DNA of 64,000 nucleotides from Vreelandella massiliensis (GTDB lineage: Bacteria; Pseudomonadota; Gammaproteobacteria; Pseudomonadales; Halomonadaceae), in the NCBI RefSeq assembly GCF_900155385.1, contig NZ_LT699744.1, positions 639,562-703,561 on the forward strand, in the 5' to 3' direction. Shown here one piece after another: positions 40,593-48,731 of the stretch. Each line of letters opens with the position of its first letter. Within the stretch, counting starts at the first letter, position 1. The notes beneath the pieces were generated by a model. The model made no database searches. It was not told the origin of the DNA and saw only the letters and a list, made by a program, of their open reading frames with translations. Position numbers and translations under genes: made by a program.

Positions 40593-42051
40593 CATAACCC
40601 CCCAAGCCCCTAAGCCGCGCCGTGTTAATGGCCCCGGTATGCGCCGAATCCAACGCATTCATTTCGTTGGCATTGGAGGCGCGGGCATGTGCGGTATCGC
40701 CGAAGTACTGGCGAATCAAGGCTATCAAGTGAGCGGAAGCGATCTTAAGGCGTCGCCTGTGGTCGAACGTTTGCGTCAATGCGGTGTCAGCGTCGCCATC
40801 GGCCATGCTCGTGAGCACGTTGAAGGAGCCGATGTGGTCGTGGTCTCCAGCGCCATTGATGCCACCAATCCAGAAATTGACTGGGCGCACGAGCATCGTG
40901 TGCCCGTGGTCCGTCGAGCGGAAATGCTCGCTGAATTAATGCGCTTTCGCCACGGTATCGCGGTGGCCGGCACCCACGGAAAAACCACCACGACGAGTAT
41001 TACAGCGACGCTCCTCGCTGAAGGAGGGCTTGATCCCACCTTTGTCATTGGCGGCAAGTTGACCAGTGCGGGAACGAATGCGCGCCTAGGGGAGGGTGAT
41101 TACCTGGTGGCCGAAGCGGACGAGTCGGATGCTTCGTTTTTACACCTGCAGCCGATGGTGTCGATTGTGACCAATATCGATGCCGACCACATGGCGACCT
41201 ATGGCGGCGATTTCGAGCGCTTAAAAAGCACCTTCATCGAGTTTTTGCACAACCTGCCTTTTTACGGGCTCGCCGTCTTGTGTATCGATGATGCGCATGT
41301 CCGTCAGCTGTGCGATCAGGTAAAACGCCAGTTTGTCACCTACGGCTTTGATGCGGATGCAGATTACCGCATCGCCAACTTTTCCCAGCAAGGGGGGGAA
41401 GTGACCTTTACCGCGCTGCGCCCTGGGGATGCCGCGCCGCTTGACGTTCGTTTGGCGATGCCGGGACGCCACAATGCGCTCAACGCCATGGCGGCTATCG
41501 TCGTAGCGACCGACGCCGGCGTCAGTGATGACGCGATTTTGCGCGGGCTTTCAAGCTTTGCCGGCGTGGGGCGGCGTTTTCAGGTTCATGGCCATTTCCC
41601 CTCACCCCAGCAAGAGGGTGAGATCATGCTGGTGGACGACTACGGCCACCACCCCCGCGAAGTGGACATGATTATTCAAGCCGTGCGCGCGGGATGGCCG
41701 GAGCGCCGCCTGGTCATGCTCTATCAACCGCACCGCTACACTCGCACGCGCGATCTTTATGAAGATTTTGTCCGCGTGCTTTCCCAGGTGGATACGCTGG
41801 TATTGCTGGATGTCTACAGCGCCGGCGAAGCCGTGATTCCCGGCGCTGAAGGACGAACGCTTGCCGGCTCCATCCGCCAGCGCGGCGAGGTAGACCCGAT
41901 CTTTGTCGAGGACAAGCAGGAGCTGCCCGGGTTATTGAAAAACATACTTCGCCCGGGTGACATTTTGATCACGCAAGGGGCGGGGGATGTCGGGGGGATT
42001 TCCCTGCGTCTTGCGGCATCGAAGCTTTCGTTTGATGAGGTGGCGTTGTGA
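40585..42051 (+). CDS. murC: UDP-N-acetylmuramate:L-alanine ligase MurC
   Basis: 488 residues. [16 protein letters not shown] at the N-terminus, P-loop [11 protein letters not shown] and [12 protein letters not shown] near the C-terminus. I choose the GTG at 40585, six bases after AAGGAGA; an earlier in-frame GTG (40579) is too close to the ribosome site. It adds L-Ala to UDP-MurNAc. Confidence 0.96.
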   Translation: MTDITPQAPKPRRVNGPGMRRIQRIHFVGIGGAGMCGIAEVLANQGYQVSGSDLKASPVVERLRQCGVSVAIGHAREHVEGADVVVVSSAIDATNPEIDWAHEHRVPVVRRAEMLAELMRFRHGIAVAGTHGKTTTTSITATLLAEGGLDPTFVIGGKLTSAGTNARLGEGDYLVAEADESDASFLHLQPMVSIVTNIDADHMATYGGDFERLKSTFIEFLHNLPFYGLAVLCIDDAHVRQLCDQVKRQFVTYGFDADADYRIANFSQQGGEVTFTALRPGDAAPLDVRLAMPGRHNALNAMAAIVVATDAGVSDDAILRGLSSFAGVGRRFQVHGHFPSPQQEGEIMLVDDYGHHPREVDMIIQAVRAGWPERRLVMLYQPHRYTRTRDLYEDFVRVLSQVDTLVLLDVYSAGEAVIPGAEGRTLAGSIRQRGEVDPIFVEDKQELPGLLKNILRPGDILITQGAGDVGGISLRLAASKLSFDEVAL

Positions 42052-43016
42052 GTGAATCGTTGTCGGCACACAAAATGCGCCAAGAGAGCGTGGTGGTGGT
42101 TTATGGCGGACTCTCGTCAGAGCGCGAGGTTTCGCTGAAAAGTGGCGCGGCCGTTCTGGCAGCGCTCAAACGCCAAGGCCTCAATGTGGTGGGGTATGAC
42201 CCGCGCGAGAGAGGGTTGACCGGCTTGGAGCAGCTAGCGCCCGATAAAGTATTCATCGCGCTCCATGGTCGCGGCGGCGAAGATGGGGCATTACAAGGTG
42301 CGCTTGAGCTTTTGGGGATTCCTTACACCGGTAGCGGTGTGATGGCGTCTGCACTGGGGATGGACAAACAGCGCACGAAGCTCGTCTGGCAAGCGCTTGA
42401 CCTGCCCACGCCGGAAAGCGTCATTCTGGATGAGCACTGCGACTGGGCCGGTGTCGCTGAGCGCTTGGGGCTGCCGCTGATTGTCAAACCGGTGCATGAA
42501 GGTTCCACGCTTGGGATCAATATTGTTCGCTCAAAAGAGGCGCTGATATCAGCTTATCATGAGGCGGCACGCTTTGATGCGCAGGTTATGGCCGAGCGCT
42601 TTGTCGTGGGCGAAGAGTACACAGTGGCGCTGCTGGCGGGTAACGCCCTGCCTGCCATTCGCGTTGAGGTGCCCGGCGGATTTTACGACTACGAAGCCAA
42701 ATACCTCTCCAACACCACGCAGTACCACTTGCCCTGCGGCCTTTCAGCGGCCGACGAGGCCGAGCTCTCGGCCCTGTGTCAGCGTGCTTTCGCCGCGATT
42801 GGGGGCTCGGGATGGGGGCGGGTCGATGTGATGCGGGACAACGAGGGTAAATTTTGGCTTCTTGAGGTTAACACCGTGCCGGGGATGACCGATCACAGCC
42901 TGGTGCCGCAAGCGGCGGCTTACGCGGGCATCGGCTTTGATCAACTCGTCCTCGATATCTTGGCCACCGCAAAGCGCGCCGACAATGCCGTATTGGGTGG
43001 CCATGAAACGGCGTAA
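42048..43016 (+). CDS. ddl: D-alanine:D-alanine ligase Ddl (DdlB position)
   Basis: 322 residues, ATP-grasp fold. Motifs: [49 protein letters not shown] and [18 protein letters not shown] start overlaps the murC stop by four bases. It supplies D-Ala-D-Ala to MurF; located between murC and ftsQ like DdlB of E. coli. Confidence 0.97.
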   Translation: MSESLSAHKMRQESVVVVYGGLSSEREVSLKSGAAVLAALKRQGLNVVGYDPRERGLTGLEQLAPDKVFIALHGRGGEDGALQGALELLGIPYTGSGVMASALGMDKQRTKLVWQALDLPTPESVILDEHCDWAGVAERLGLPLIVKPVHEGSTLGINIVRSKEALISAYHEAARFDAQVMAERFVVGEEYTVALLAGNALPAIRVEVPGGFYDYEAKYLSNTTQYHLPCGLSAADEAELSALCQRAFAAIGGSGWGRVDVMRDNEGKFWLLEVNTVPGMTDHSLVPQAAAYAGIGFDQLVLDILATAKRADNAVLGGHETA

Positions 43017-43716
43017 TGCCTGGTTTGGCCTTTTGCTATTGGTGCTGCTTATCGGCGCTGGAGGCCGCGCGCTTTGGCTATGGTTAGACCGGCCGGTGGA
43101 GCGAGTCTCAATCCGGGGGGAGTGGGAGTACGTCAGCGCCGAGTATTTGCGTACGCAGCTTGCGCCGCTGGTTCGCAATGCGACTTGGCTCTCGGTGGAT
43201 CTGGGTGAGCTTAGAGATGGCGCGCTGGATATTGGCTGGCTTTATGAAGCTCGTGTCTCTAGGGAGTGGCCCAACACTTTGGTATTTGAGCTAATCGAAC
43301 AGGAACCCATCGCGCGCTGGAATGATGATTTCCTACTCAATCCCGAAGGGAAGCCTTTTGCCTTTGCTCCCCTAGAGGCGCCGGCCGATCTGCCCGATTT
43401 GGCGGGGCCTGTGGGGAGCAGTGAAGAGGTGTTGGACTATTATCAGTCGCTTACGCCGCGTTTTTCACGCTTATCGTTAACCCTGCAGCAGTTGCGTTTG
43501 GAGCCTCGCGGGGCGTGGCGGCTACAAATCAATGATGATACTTGGATTATGCTGGGTCGGCGCCAGCATGATATTCGCTTGGCACGCCTGGCGGCCTCTT
43601 GGCAGCGCGAACTGCACCGTTTTACCGATGCCATTCGCTATATCGATCTGCGTTACCCCAATGGGGTGGCGGTTTCTTGGCATGGCGAAGAGACGTTTGA
43701 CGCAACGGTTGAATAA
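43003..43716 (+). CDS. ftsQ: Cell-division protein FtsQ
   Basis: 237 residues: a short cytoplasmic end, a membrane helix (about 7-25), a POTRA domain (VERVSIRGEWEYVSAEYLRT) and the FtsQ beta-domain. It holds the FtsQLB complex. ATG 43003 lies 14 bases inside ddl; an upstream ATG is possible. Unlike most relatives, ftsA does not follow at once: 383 bases intervene. Confidence 0.94.
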   Translation: MKRRNAWFGLLLLVLLIGAGGRALWLWLDRPVERVSIRGEWEYVSAEYLRTQLAPLVRNATWLSVDLGELRDGALDIGWLYEARVSREWPNTLVFELIEQEPIARWNDDFLLNPEGKPFAFAPLEAPADLPDLAGPVGSSEEVLDYYQSLTPRFSRLSLTLQQLRLEPRGAWRLQINDDTWIMLGRRQHDIRLARLAASWQRELHRFTDAIRYIDLRYPNGVAVSWHGEETFDATVE

Positions 43717-44099
43717 TTTTGAAAGGCAAACGCTGATTAACGCAACGTCGTTTTGGGCACTTCGCGGCGTTGTGCACTCTTTTGTCAAACTCTCCCCTAT
43801 TCGTGACGATTTGCCCGCAGCTAAGAGAGTACCTAAGAGAGTACGCTTAAACTTTTTAATCACTTTCAAAGCGGGGAATGCAAAAGTGAGCGGTTGCCAA
43901 CGTGGAAACCGCCTTATTTGGGGTTTAAATTATGTCGCCAGCGCAGTATTGTGGCGCATAACGATCGTTATATCCGCACCACTGCGATACCATGCGTTTT
44001 TGTATAGCCTAATTAACCTTGGTGGCGTATATCGCCCCATGGTGTAAGTAACGCTTTTGACTCTTTGCAACTCGTAGCGATAAGGAGATATCCCGACTC
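43717..44099 (+). promoter_or_regulatory. Long structured spacer between ftsQ and ftsA
   Basis: 383 bases without a credible gene, visibly richer in A and T than its flanks. It holds several inverted repeats: arms 43741-43750 with 43765-43774; TCACTTT (43860-43866) with AAAGTGA (43883-43889); directly adjacent GCGGTTgCCA with TGGaAACCGC (43890-43912); and the perfect palindrome ATAACGATCGTTAT (43958-43971). A 12-base tandem repeat lies at 43820-43843. Probably a promoter and leader region for ftsA-ftsZ; no clean -35/-10 pair could be fixed. AAGGAG precedes ftsA. Confidence 0.55.
43820..43843 (+). repeat. Perfect tandem duplication of CTAAGAGAGTAC
   Basis: Two exact 12-base copies head to tail in the ftsQ-ftsA spacer. 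Such a repeat can be a paired activator or repressor site, or a slippage product. Confidence 0.85.
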
Positions 44100-45386
44100 A
44101 TGGCAGGTTCACCAAACGTATCCAATATGGTGGTCGGGTTGGACATAGGAACGTCCAAGGTAGTGGCTATTGTCGGGCAGCCGACGGATGATGGCGGCAT
44201 CGAGATTGCCGGCATCGGCTCGCACCCCTCAAGGGGAATGAAACGCGGCGTGGTGATCAATATCGAGTCCACGGTTCAGTCAATCCAGCGCGCCGTTGAA
44301 GAAGCAGAGCTCATGGCGGGATGCGACATTCACTCGGTTTATGTCGGCGTGGCGGGAAGTCATATCAGCTCGATGAACTCTGACGGCGTCGTGGCGATTA
44401 AAGATCGCGAAGTAACGACCTCAGATATTGACCGCGTGATCGACTCGGCGCGGGCCCGGGCGATTTCTGAAGGGCAGCGCGTGCTGCACGTTTTGCCACA
44501 GGAGTTTGCCATCGACGCGCAAGGCGGTATTAGAGAGCCACTAGGCATGTCAGGCGTGCGCTTGGAGGCTCAGGTCCACCTAGTGACCGCGGCGCTTAAC
44601 GCCGTACAGAATATCGAGAAGTGTGTGCGCCGCTGTGGGCTGGAAATTGACGCGATTATTCTTGAGCAGCTCGCCTCCAGTATGGCGGTGCTAACAGAAG
44701 ATGAGCGTGAACTCGGTGTTTGCATGGTCGACATCGGTGGCGGCACCACCGATATGGCCATCTTTACCGAAGGCGCGATTCGGCACACGGCGGTCATTCC
44801 CATCGCGGGCGACCAGGTGACAAACGATATCGCCATGGCGCTGCGTACACCGACCCAGCATGCCGAAGAGATCAAGGTAAAGTACGCCTGCGCATTGACC
44901 CAGCTTGCGGCAAGCGATGAAATGATTAAAGTGCCTAGCGTTGGAGATCGCCCCGCGCGGGATCTTTCACGCCAATCCCTGGCTGAAGTGGTCGAGCCGC
45001 GTTATGAAGAACTTTTTACCCTGGTGCGCGACGAATTACGGCGCAGCGGTTATGAGGACATGGTGGCGGCAGGGATTGTTCTAACCGGCGGCACATCGCG
45101 GATGGAAGGGGTCAGCGAACTGGCGGAAGAGATCTTCCACATGCCAGTGCGGATTGCCTGTCCGCAAAATGTCAAAGGGCTATCCGATGTCGTTCGCAAC
45201 CCTATTTATGCGACGGGGGTGGGGTTATTGCACTACGCTTTGCAAGAAGCACGTCACGGACACCAGCGTGAAGGCCAAAGTATTAAAGGAACCGTGGGGG
45301 GTCGCCATGATGGGGCGCGACGCGAATTAACAAAGGACAGCTCGCCATTAGTAAAAATTAAGGGCTGGTTCAAAGGAAATTTCTGA
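44100..45386 (+). CDS. ftsA: Cell-division actin homologue FtsA
   Basis: 428 residues. Actin-like phosphate motifs VVGLDIGTSKVVAIVG and VDIGGGTTDMAIF, the 1C domain between, and the amphipathic C-terminal helix (SPLVKIKGWFKGNF) that binds the membrane and tethers FtsZ. ATG 44100 is preceded by AAGGAG. Confidence 0.98.
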   Translation: MAGSPNVSNMVVGLDIGTSKVVAIVGQPTDDGGIEIAGIGSHPSRGMKRGVVINIESTVQSIQRAVEEAELMAGCDIHSVYVGVAGSHISSMNSDGVVAIKDREVTTSDIDRVIDSARARAISEGQRVLHVLPQEFAIDAQGGIREPLGMSGVRLEAQVHLVTAALNAVQNIEKCVRRCGLEIDAIILEQLASSMAVLTEDERELGVCMVDIGGGTTDMAIFTEGAIRHTAVIPIAGDQVTNDIAMALRTPTQHAEEIKVKYACALTQLAASDEMIKVPSVGDRPARDLSRQSLAEVVEPRYEELFTLVRDELRRSGYEDMVAAGIVLTGGTSRMEGVSELAEEIFHMPVRIACPQNVKGLSDVVRNPIYATGVGLLHYALQEARHGHQREGQSIKGTVGGRHDGARRELTKDSSPLVKIKGWFKGNF

Positions 45387-45419
45387 CAGGGCCGCAAGCG
45401 CGGTTCAGGAGAAGGGGCT

Positions 45420-46607
45420 ATGTTCGAACTGGTAGATAACGCACCCTCGAGCAGTGCGGTCATCAAAGTCGTTGGCGTCGGCGGTGGCGGTGGCAATGCC
45501 GTCAACCACATGGTGGAAAGCAACATTGAAGGCGTTGAGTTTATTTGCGCCAACACCGATGCCCAGGCACTCAAGCGCGTAGCGGCAAAGACAGTACTGC
45601 AACTGGGTAGTGAAATCACTAAGGGCCTTGGCGCGGGAGCCAACCCAGATGTGGGTCGCCAAGCCGCCATGGAAGACCGCGATCGCATCGCGGAGCTCTT
45701 AGATGGAGCGGATATGGTGTTTATTACCGCCGGGATGGGCGGCGGTACGGGCACTGGGGGGGCGCCGGTGGTTGCCCAAGTGGCGAAAGAGCTGGGTATT
45801 CTTACCGTGGCCGTGGTAACGCGTCCGTTCCCGTTTGAGGGGCCTAAGCGCATGCGTGCCGCGGAAGAGGGCATGAAAGAGCTCTCCGAGCATGTTGACT
45901 CGCTGATCACCATTCCCAATGAAAAGCTCCTCTCCGTATTGGGCAAAAATGCGACCCTGCTTACCGCCTTCAGCGCGGCTAATGACGTTCTGTTGGGCGC
46001 CGTTCAGGGTATCGCCGAGCTGATTACCAGCCCCGGTATCATCAACGTCGACTTTGCCGATGTGCGCACGGTGATGTCCGAAATGGGCATGGCTATGATG
46101 GGAACCGGTGGCGCAACGGGCGAAAATCGTGCTCGCGAAGCAGCTGAGAAAGCCATTCGTAGTCCCTTGCTTGAAGATATTGATCTTCACGGTGCGCGTG
46201 GGATTCTGGTCAATATCACGGCCGGGCCGGACCTCTCCATTGGCGAGTTCAACGATGTCGGGGCGACGGTTCAAGAGTTCGCTTCGCAAGAGGCAACCAT
46301 CGTGGTGGGCACCTCTATCGACATGGAGATGTCCGACGAGTTGCGCGTGACCGTGGTGGCAGCGGGTCTTGATGGCAATCAAGCGAAAGCAGCGCCTGCC
46401 CGTGAGCCCGCACGTCGCGTTCAGGTCGATACATCCTCGGATTATCGCAAACTGCAGCAGCCGACGGTGATGCGCCAACAACAAGCGGCTGCGGCGCGCG
46501 CCGAAGCCCCTGAGCCACAGGCCAAGCCACGTCCGGAAAAGCGCCGTGCCGCAGAGGCGGATGACTACTTGGATATCCCCGCGTTTTTGCGTCGTCAAGC
46601 CGATTGA
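45420..46607 (+). CDS. ftsZ: Cell-division tubulin homologue FtsZ
   Basis: 395 residues. GTP-binding motif GGGTGTG (107-113), T7 loop in [11 protein letters not shown], a variable linker (about 320-375) and the C-terminal peptide [15 protein letters not shown] that binds FtsA and ZipA. 33 bases after ftsA, with CAGGAG before the ATG. An AT-rich 151-base spacer follows. Confidence 0.98.
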   Translation: MFELVDNAPSSSAVIKVVGVGGGGGNAVNHMVESNIEGVEFICANTDAQALKRVAAKTVLQLGSEITKGLGAGANPDVGRQAAMEDRDRIAELLDGADMVFITAGMGGGTGTGGAPVVAQVAKELGILTVAVVTRPFPFEGPKRMRAAEEGMKELSEHVDSLITIPNEKLLSVLGKNATLLTAFSAANDVLLGAVQGIAELITSPGIINVDFADVRTVMSEMGMAMMGTGGATGENRAREAAEKAIRSPLLEDIDLHGARGILVNITAGPDLSIGEFNDVGATVQEFASQEATIVVGTSIDMEMSDELRVTVVAAGLDGNQAKAAPAREPARRVQVDTSSDYRKLQQPTVMRQQQAAAARAEAPEPQAKPRPEKRRAAEADDYLDIPAFLRRQAD

Positions 46608-46654
46608 TCGATCGATGGCTGTTGAACAGGAAAAGGCAGCAAGCGTGCTTTTTA

Positions 46655-46683
46655 TTGGTAAAACGTACGTTTGCTGCTAATAT
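46655..46683 (+). promoter_or_regulatory. Putative lpxC promoter with internal palindrome
   Basis: TTGGTA (46655-46660), exactly 17 bases, TAATAT (46678-46683). The spacer opens with the perfect 12-bp palindrome AAACGTACGTTT (46661-46672). A larger inverted repeat (GGCAGCAAGCGT at 46635-46646 with ACGTTTGCTGCT at 46667-46678) brackets the -35 box. The leader to lpxC would be about 70 bases. Confidence 0.55.
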
Positions 46684-46758
46684 GAACACTGTTCGATAAT
46701 CCATGTTATCGCGACTTCGCCATCCTCCTTCATTGCGACCAGAGTACGACCACTGCCC

Positions 46759-47670
46759 ATGATCAAACAGCGCACCCTGCAAAACGTTATCCGAGCCACA
46801 GGCGTTGGGCTTCACTCTGGTAAGCGAGTGGACATGGCGTTACGTCCCGCACCGGCCAACACCGGGATCGTGTTCGTCAGAACCGACTTAGATCCTGTGG
46901 TTGAAGTGCCGGCCCGAGCAGAGTTAGTAGAGGATACGACGCTTTGCACGGCGCTCTCTCACCACGGCGTTAAAGTGGCGACAGTAGAGCACTTAATGTC
47001 GGCCTTGGCAGGGCTTGGCATCGATAACGCCTATATTGATTTAAGTGCTGCCGAAGTGCCCATTATGGATGGTAGCGCCAGCCCCTTTGTGTTTTTGATC
47101 CAGTCAGCGGGCATTCTCGAGCAGTCGGCGGCGAAAAAGTTTATCCGCATCAAAGAGCGCGTGGCCGTTCAGGATGGGGATAAAGAAGCTGTCTTCTTGC
47201 CGCACCAGGGCTTTAAAGTCACTTTCTCCATTGACTTTGATCATCCTGTTTTTGAGCAGCAACACCAAACCACGCGCATCGATTTTTCGACCACCTCCTT
47301 TGTCAAAGAGGTGTCTCGCGCGCGTACCTTTGGCTTCATGCGTGATATTGAGTTTTTGCGTTCTAATAACTTGGCGCTGGGCGGCAGCCTGGATAACGCT
47401 ATCGTGGTCGACGATTACCGTATCGTGAATGAGGGTGGGCTTCGCTACGATGACGAATTCGTCAAGCATAAAGTCTTGGATGCCATCGGAGATCTTTATC
47501 AACTGGGCTATAGCCTGATTGGTGAGTTCCGCGGCGTTAAGTCAGGCCATGCGCTGAATAATCAGCTGTGTCGTGAACTGCTCGCCCAGCCCGAGGCGTA
47601 TGAAATTGTGACATTTGAGGAAGAGCGCGCGGTCGCGCCGATCTCTTATGCCGCCCCGGCCATGGCGTAA
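46759..47670 (+). CDS. lpxC: UDP-3-O-acyl-N-acetylglucosamine deacetylase LpxC
   Basis: 303 residues, zinc-dependent, committed step of lipid A synthesis. Zinc ligands: His78 in [12 protein letters not shown], and His and Asp in [13 protein letters not shown]; catalytic His in [12 protein letters not shown]. It closes the dcw cluster, as in E. coli, where FtsH controls its level through a C-terminal degron. The C-terminus here (ISYAAPAMA) ends in small hydrophobic residues, compatible with such a degron (inference). Confidence 0.97.
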   Translation: MIKQRTLQNVIRATGVGLHSGKRVDMALRPAPANTGIVFVRTDLDPVVEVPARAELVEDTTLCTALSHHGVKVATVEHLMSALAGLGIDNAYIDLSAAEVPIMDGSASPFVFLIQSAGILEQSAAKKFIRIKERVAVQDGDKEAVFLPHQGFKVTFSIDFDHPVFEQQHQTTRIDFSTTSFVKEVSRARTFGFMRDIEFLRSNNLALGGSLDNAIVVDDYRIVNEGGLRYDDEFVKHKVLDAIGDLYQLGYSLIGEFRGVKSGHALNNQLCRELLAQPEAYEIVTFEEERAVAPISYAAPAMA

Positions 47671-47721
47671 CTTTCAACGTGTTAGAGTGACAGGGCCGGT
47701 AAAGAAGCTATACGACATGCT

Positions 47722-47747
47722 AAAAGCACCGCTGAAGCGGTGCTTTT
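47722..47747. terminator. Bidirectional terminator between lpxC and dciA
   Basis: AAAAGCACCGC, loop TGAA, GCGGTGCTTTT: a perfect 11-bp stem with A and T runs at its base, usable in both directions. It overlaps the dciA stop codon. Confidence 0.88.
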
Positions 47748-48213
47748 ATGTATCTGAGGGCCGGTTGGCGTGCGAGGCCAGTTTTGCCAGGGCACGTTTG
47801 AGCGCAGGGTCATCGGTCTCGTCGGCACAGGCGTTAAGCGTTTGTGCCGCGCTGGATGAGAGCGTTCTCGAATTGCGCTTTGGCGGAATGACCGGCCGCA
47901 CGGGGCGTACTTTAAAGGCAAGCCCGGTTACACCTTCGAAGCCTGGAAGCTGATGCAGCAAATCCAGCAGGCGCGACTGCTCAAATCGCAGCCAGGTTAG
48001 CCAGCTAGCTTGGCTGCTAATAAGGGTAAGTTTGCCCTGGTGAAAGCCGCCAACAAATACATGCTCGCGCATCTCTTCGGGCAGGTGCGCGCGTAGGTGG
48101 CGTTGCGCTTGGTCAATCAAGCGCGATTGGCGCATCAAAAGACCTAGGTCGCCGCGCTGATTGAGCAGTTGGGCGATGGGCTGTGCGCGAGAACGCTTAA
48201 CCTTTATACTCAT
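47746..48213 (-). CDS. dciA: DciA-type replicative helicase loader (DUF721)
   Basis: 155 residues. DUF721 core with HVFVGGFHQGKLTLISSQASWLTWLRF. DciA is the ancestral loader of the DnaB helicase in bacteria without DnaC. The C-terminal 45 residues look disordered. The gene lies on the opposite strand between lpxC and secA. Confidence 0.87.
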   Translation of the reverse strand: MSIKVKRSRAQPIAQLLNQRGDLGLLMRQSRLIDQAQRHLRAHLPEEMREHVFVGGFHQGKLTLISSQASWLTWLRFEQSRLLDLLHQLPGFEGVTGLAFKVRPVRPVIPPKRNSRTLSSSAAQTLNACADETDDPALKRALAKLASHANRPSDT

Positions 48214-48301
48214 GCGCTTAACTCCTCAGCGTCCGAAACTTGGCAGGGGAGAGTAACGTCTCATTATCAACAGCCTAACACGCCGAGGAGCACCCCACTG
48301 C

Positions 48302-48664
48302 ATGCCTGCCACCCCTAATGCTACGTTGAGTTCGTTCCGGTCGCCACGCCGGTACGCCGCAGCGCGCTGGTGGTTAGCGGGGCTTCTCGTGAGCTGTTTA
48401 TTGCCGGCAAGTTTACACCCGGCGGAAGCGCTGCGAAACGGTGAGCGCAGCGTGAGTATCTACCTGTGGGTGCCGGCGGTGTTGCGCGCGCACTCGCGTG
48501 GAATCGCGCTTAAACGTCAGCTGCGGCGCTATTTGGCGACGTATTTACTCCCGCCGCGCCACGTGAGGCATAAATCCATCAAAGCGTCTGTGAGCGCAGT
48601 GATGGTGGCGTTTGTCGCTGCCCAAGATGTGCAGACTCGGCGTGGCCCGCCTACAGAAGTGTGA
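48302..48664 (+). CDS. Small secreted protein upstream of secA; candidate SecM-type arrest peptide
   Basis: 120 residues, not recognised as a known family. A long basic N-region (Arg13, 16, 17, 22) leads into a hydrophobic stretch (about 23-38) and a plausible signal-peptidase site after AEA (43). The mature part is short and basic (IALKRQLRRYLATYLLPPRH). The last nine residues are TRRGPPTEV, with Arg-Gly-Pro-Pro at 114-117. It ends 67 bases before secA on the same strand. In E. coli this slot, lpxC-secM-secA, holds SecM, whose stall motif ends RAGP. GAGGAG lies 11 bases before ATG 48302. Confidence 0.7.
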   Translation: MPATPNATLSSFRSPRRYAAARWWLAGLLVSCLLPASLHPAEALRNGERSVSIYLWVPAVLRAHSRGIALKRQLRRYLATYLLPPRHVRHKSIKASVSAVMVAFVAAQDVQTRRGPPTEV

Positions 48665-48731
48665 TGCGTTAATGTTATTGGCCTGCTTTCTGCAAGGCGT
48701 ACACCACACTGCCTAGTTAACTGGATGTTTC

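Noticed and set aside
43532..44047. 171-codon plus-strand frame running from inside ftsQ through the ftsQ-ftsA gap
   Set aside because: Its first third is out of frame with ftsQ, it has no ribosome site, and the part in the gap has no family-like composition.
45699..46598. 299-codon minus-strand frame antisense to ftsZ
   Set aside because: ftsZ is certain on the plus strand and the antisense frame resembles no protein.
48679..48694. TGGCCTG-CTTT-CTGCA before secA, with GG-N10-GC spacing
   Set aside because: Several defined bases differ from the sigma-54 consensus, and GG-N10-GC alone is common by chance.
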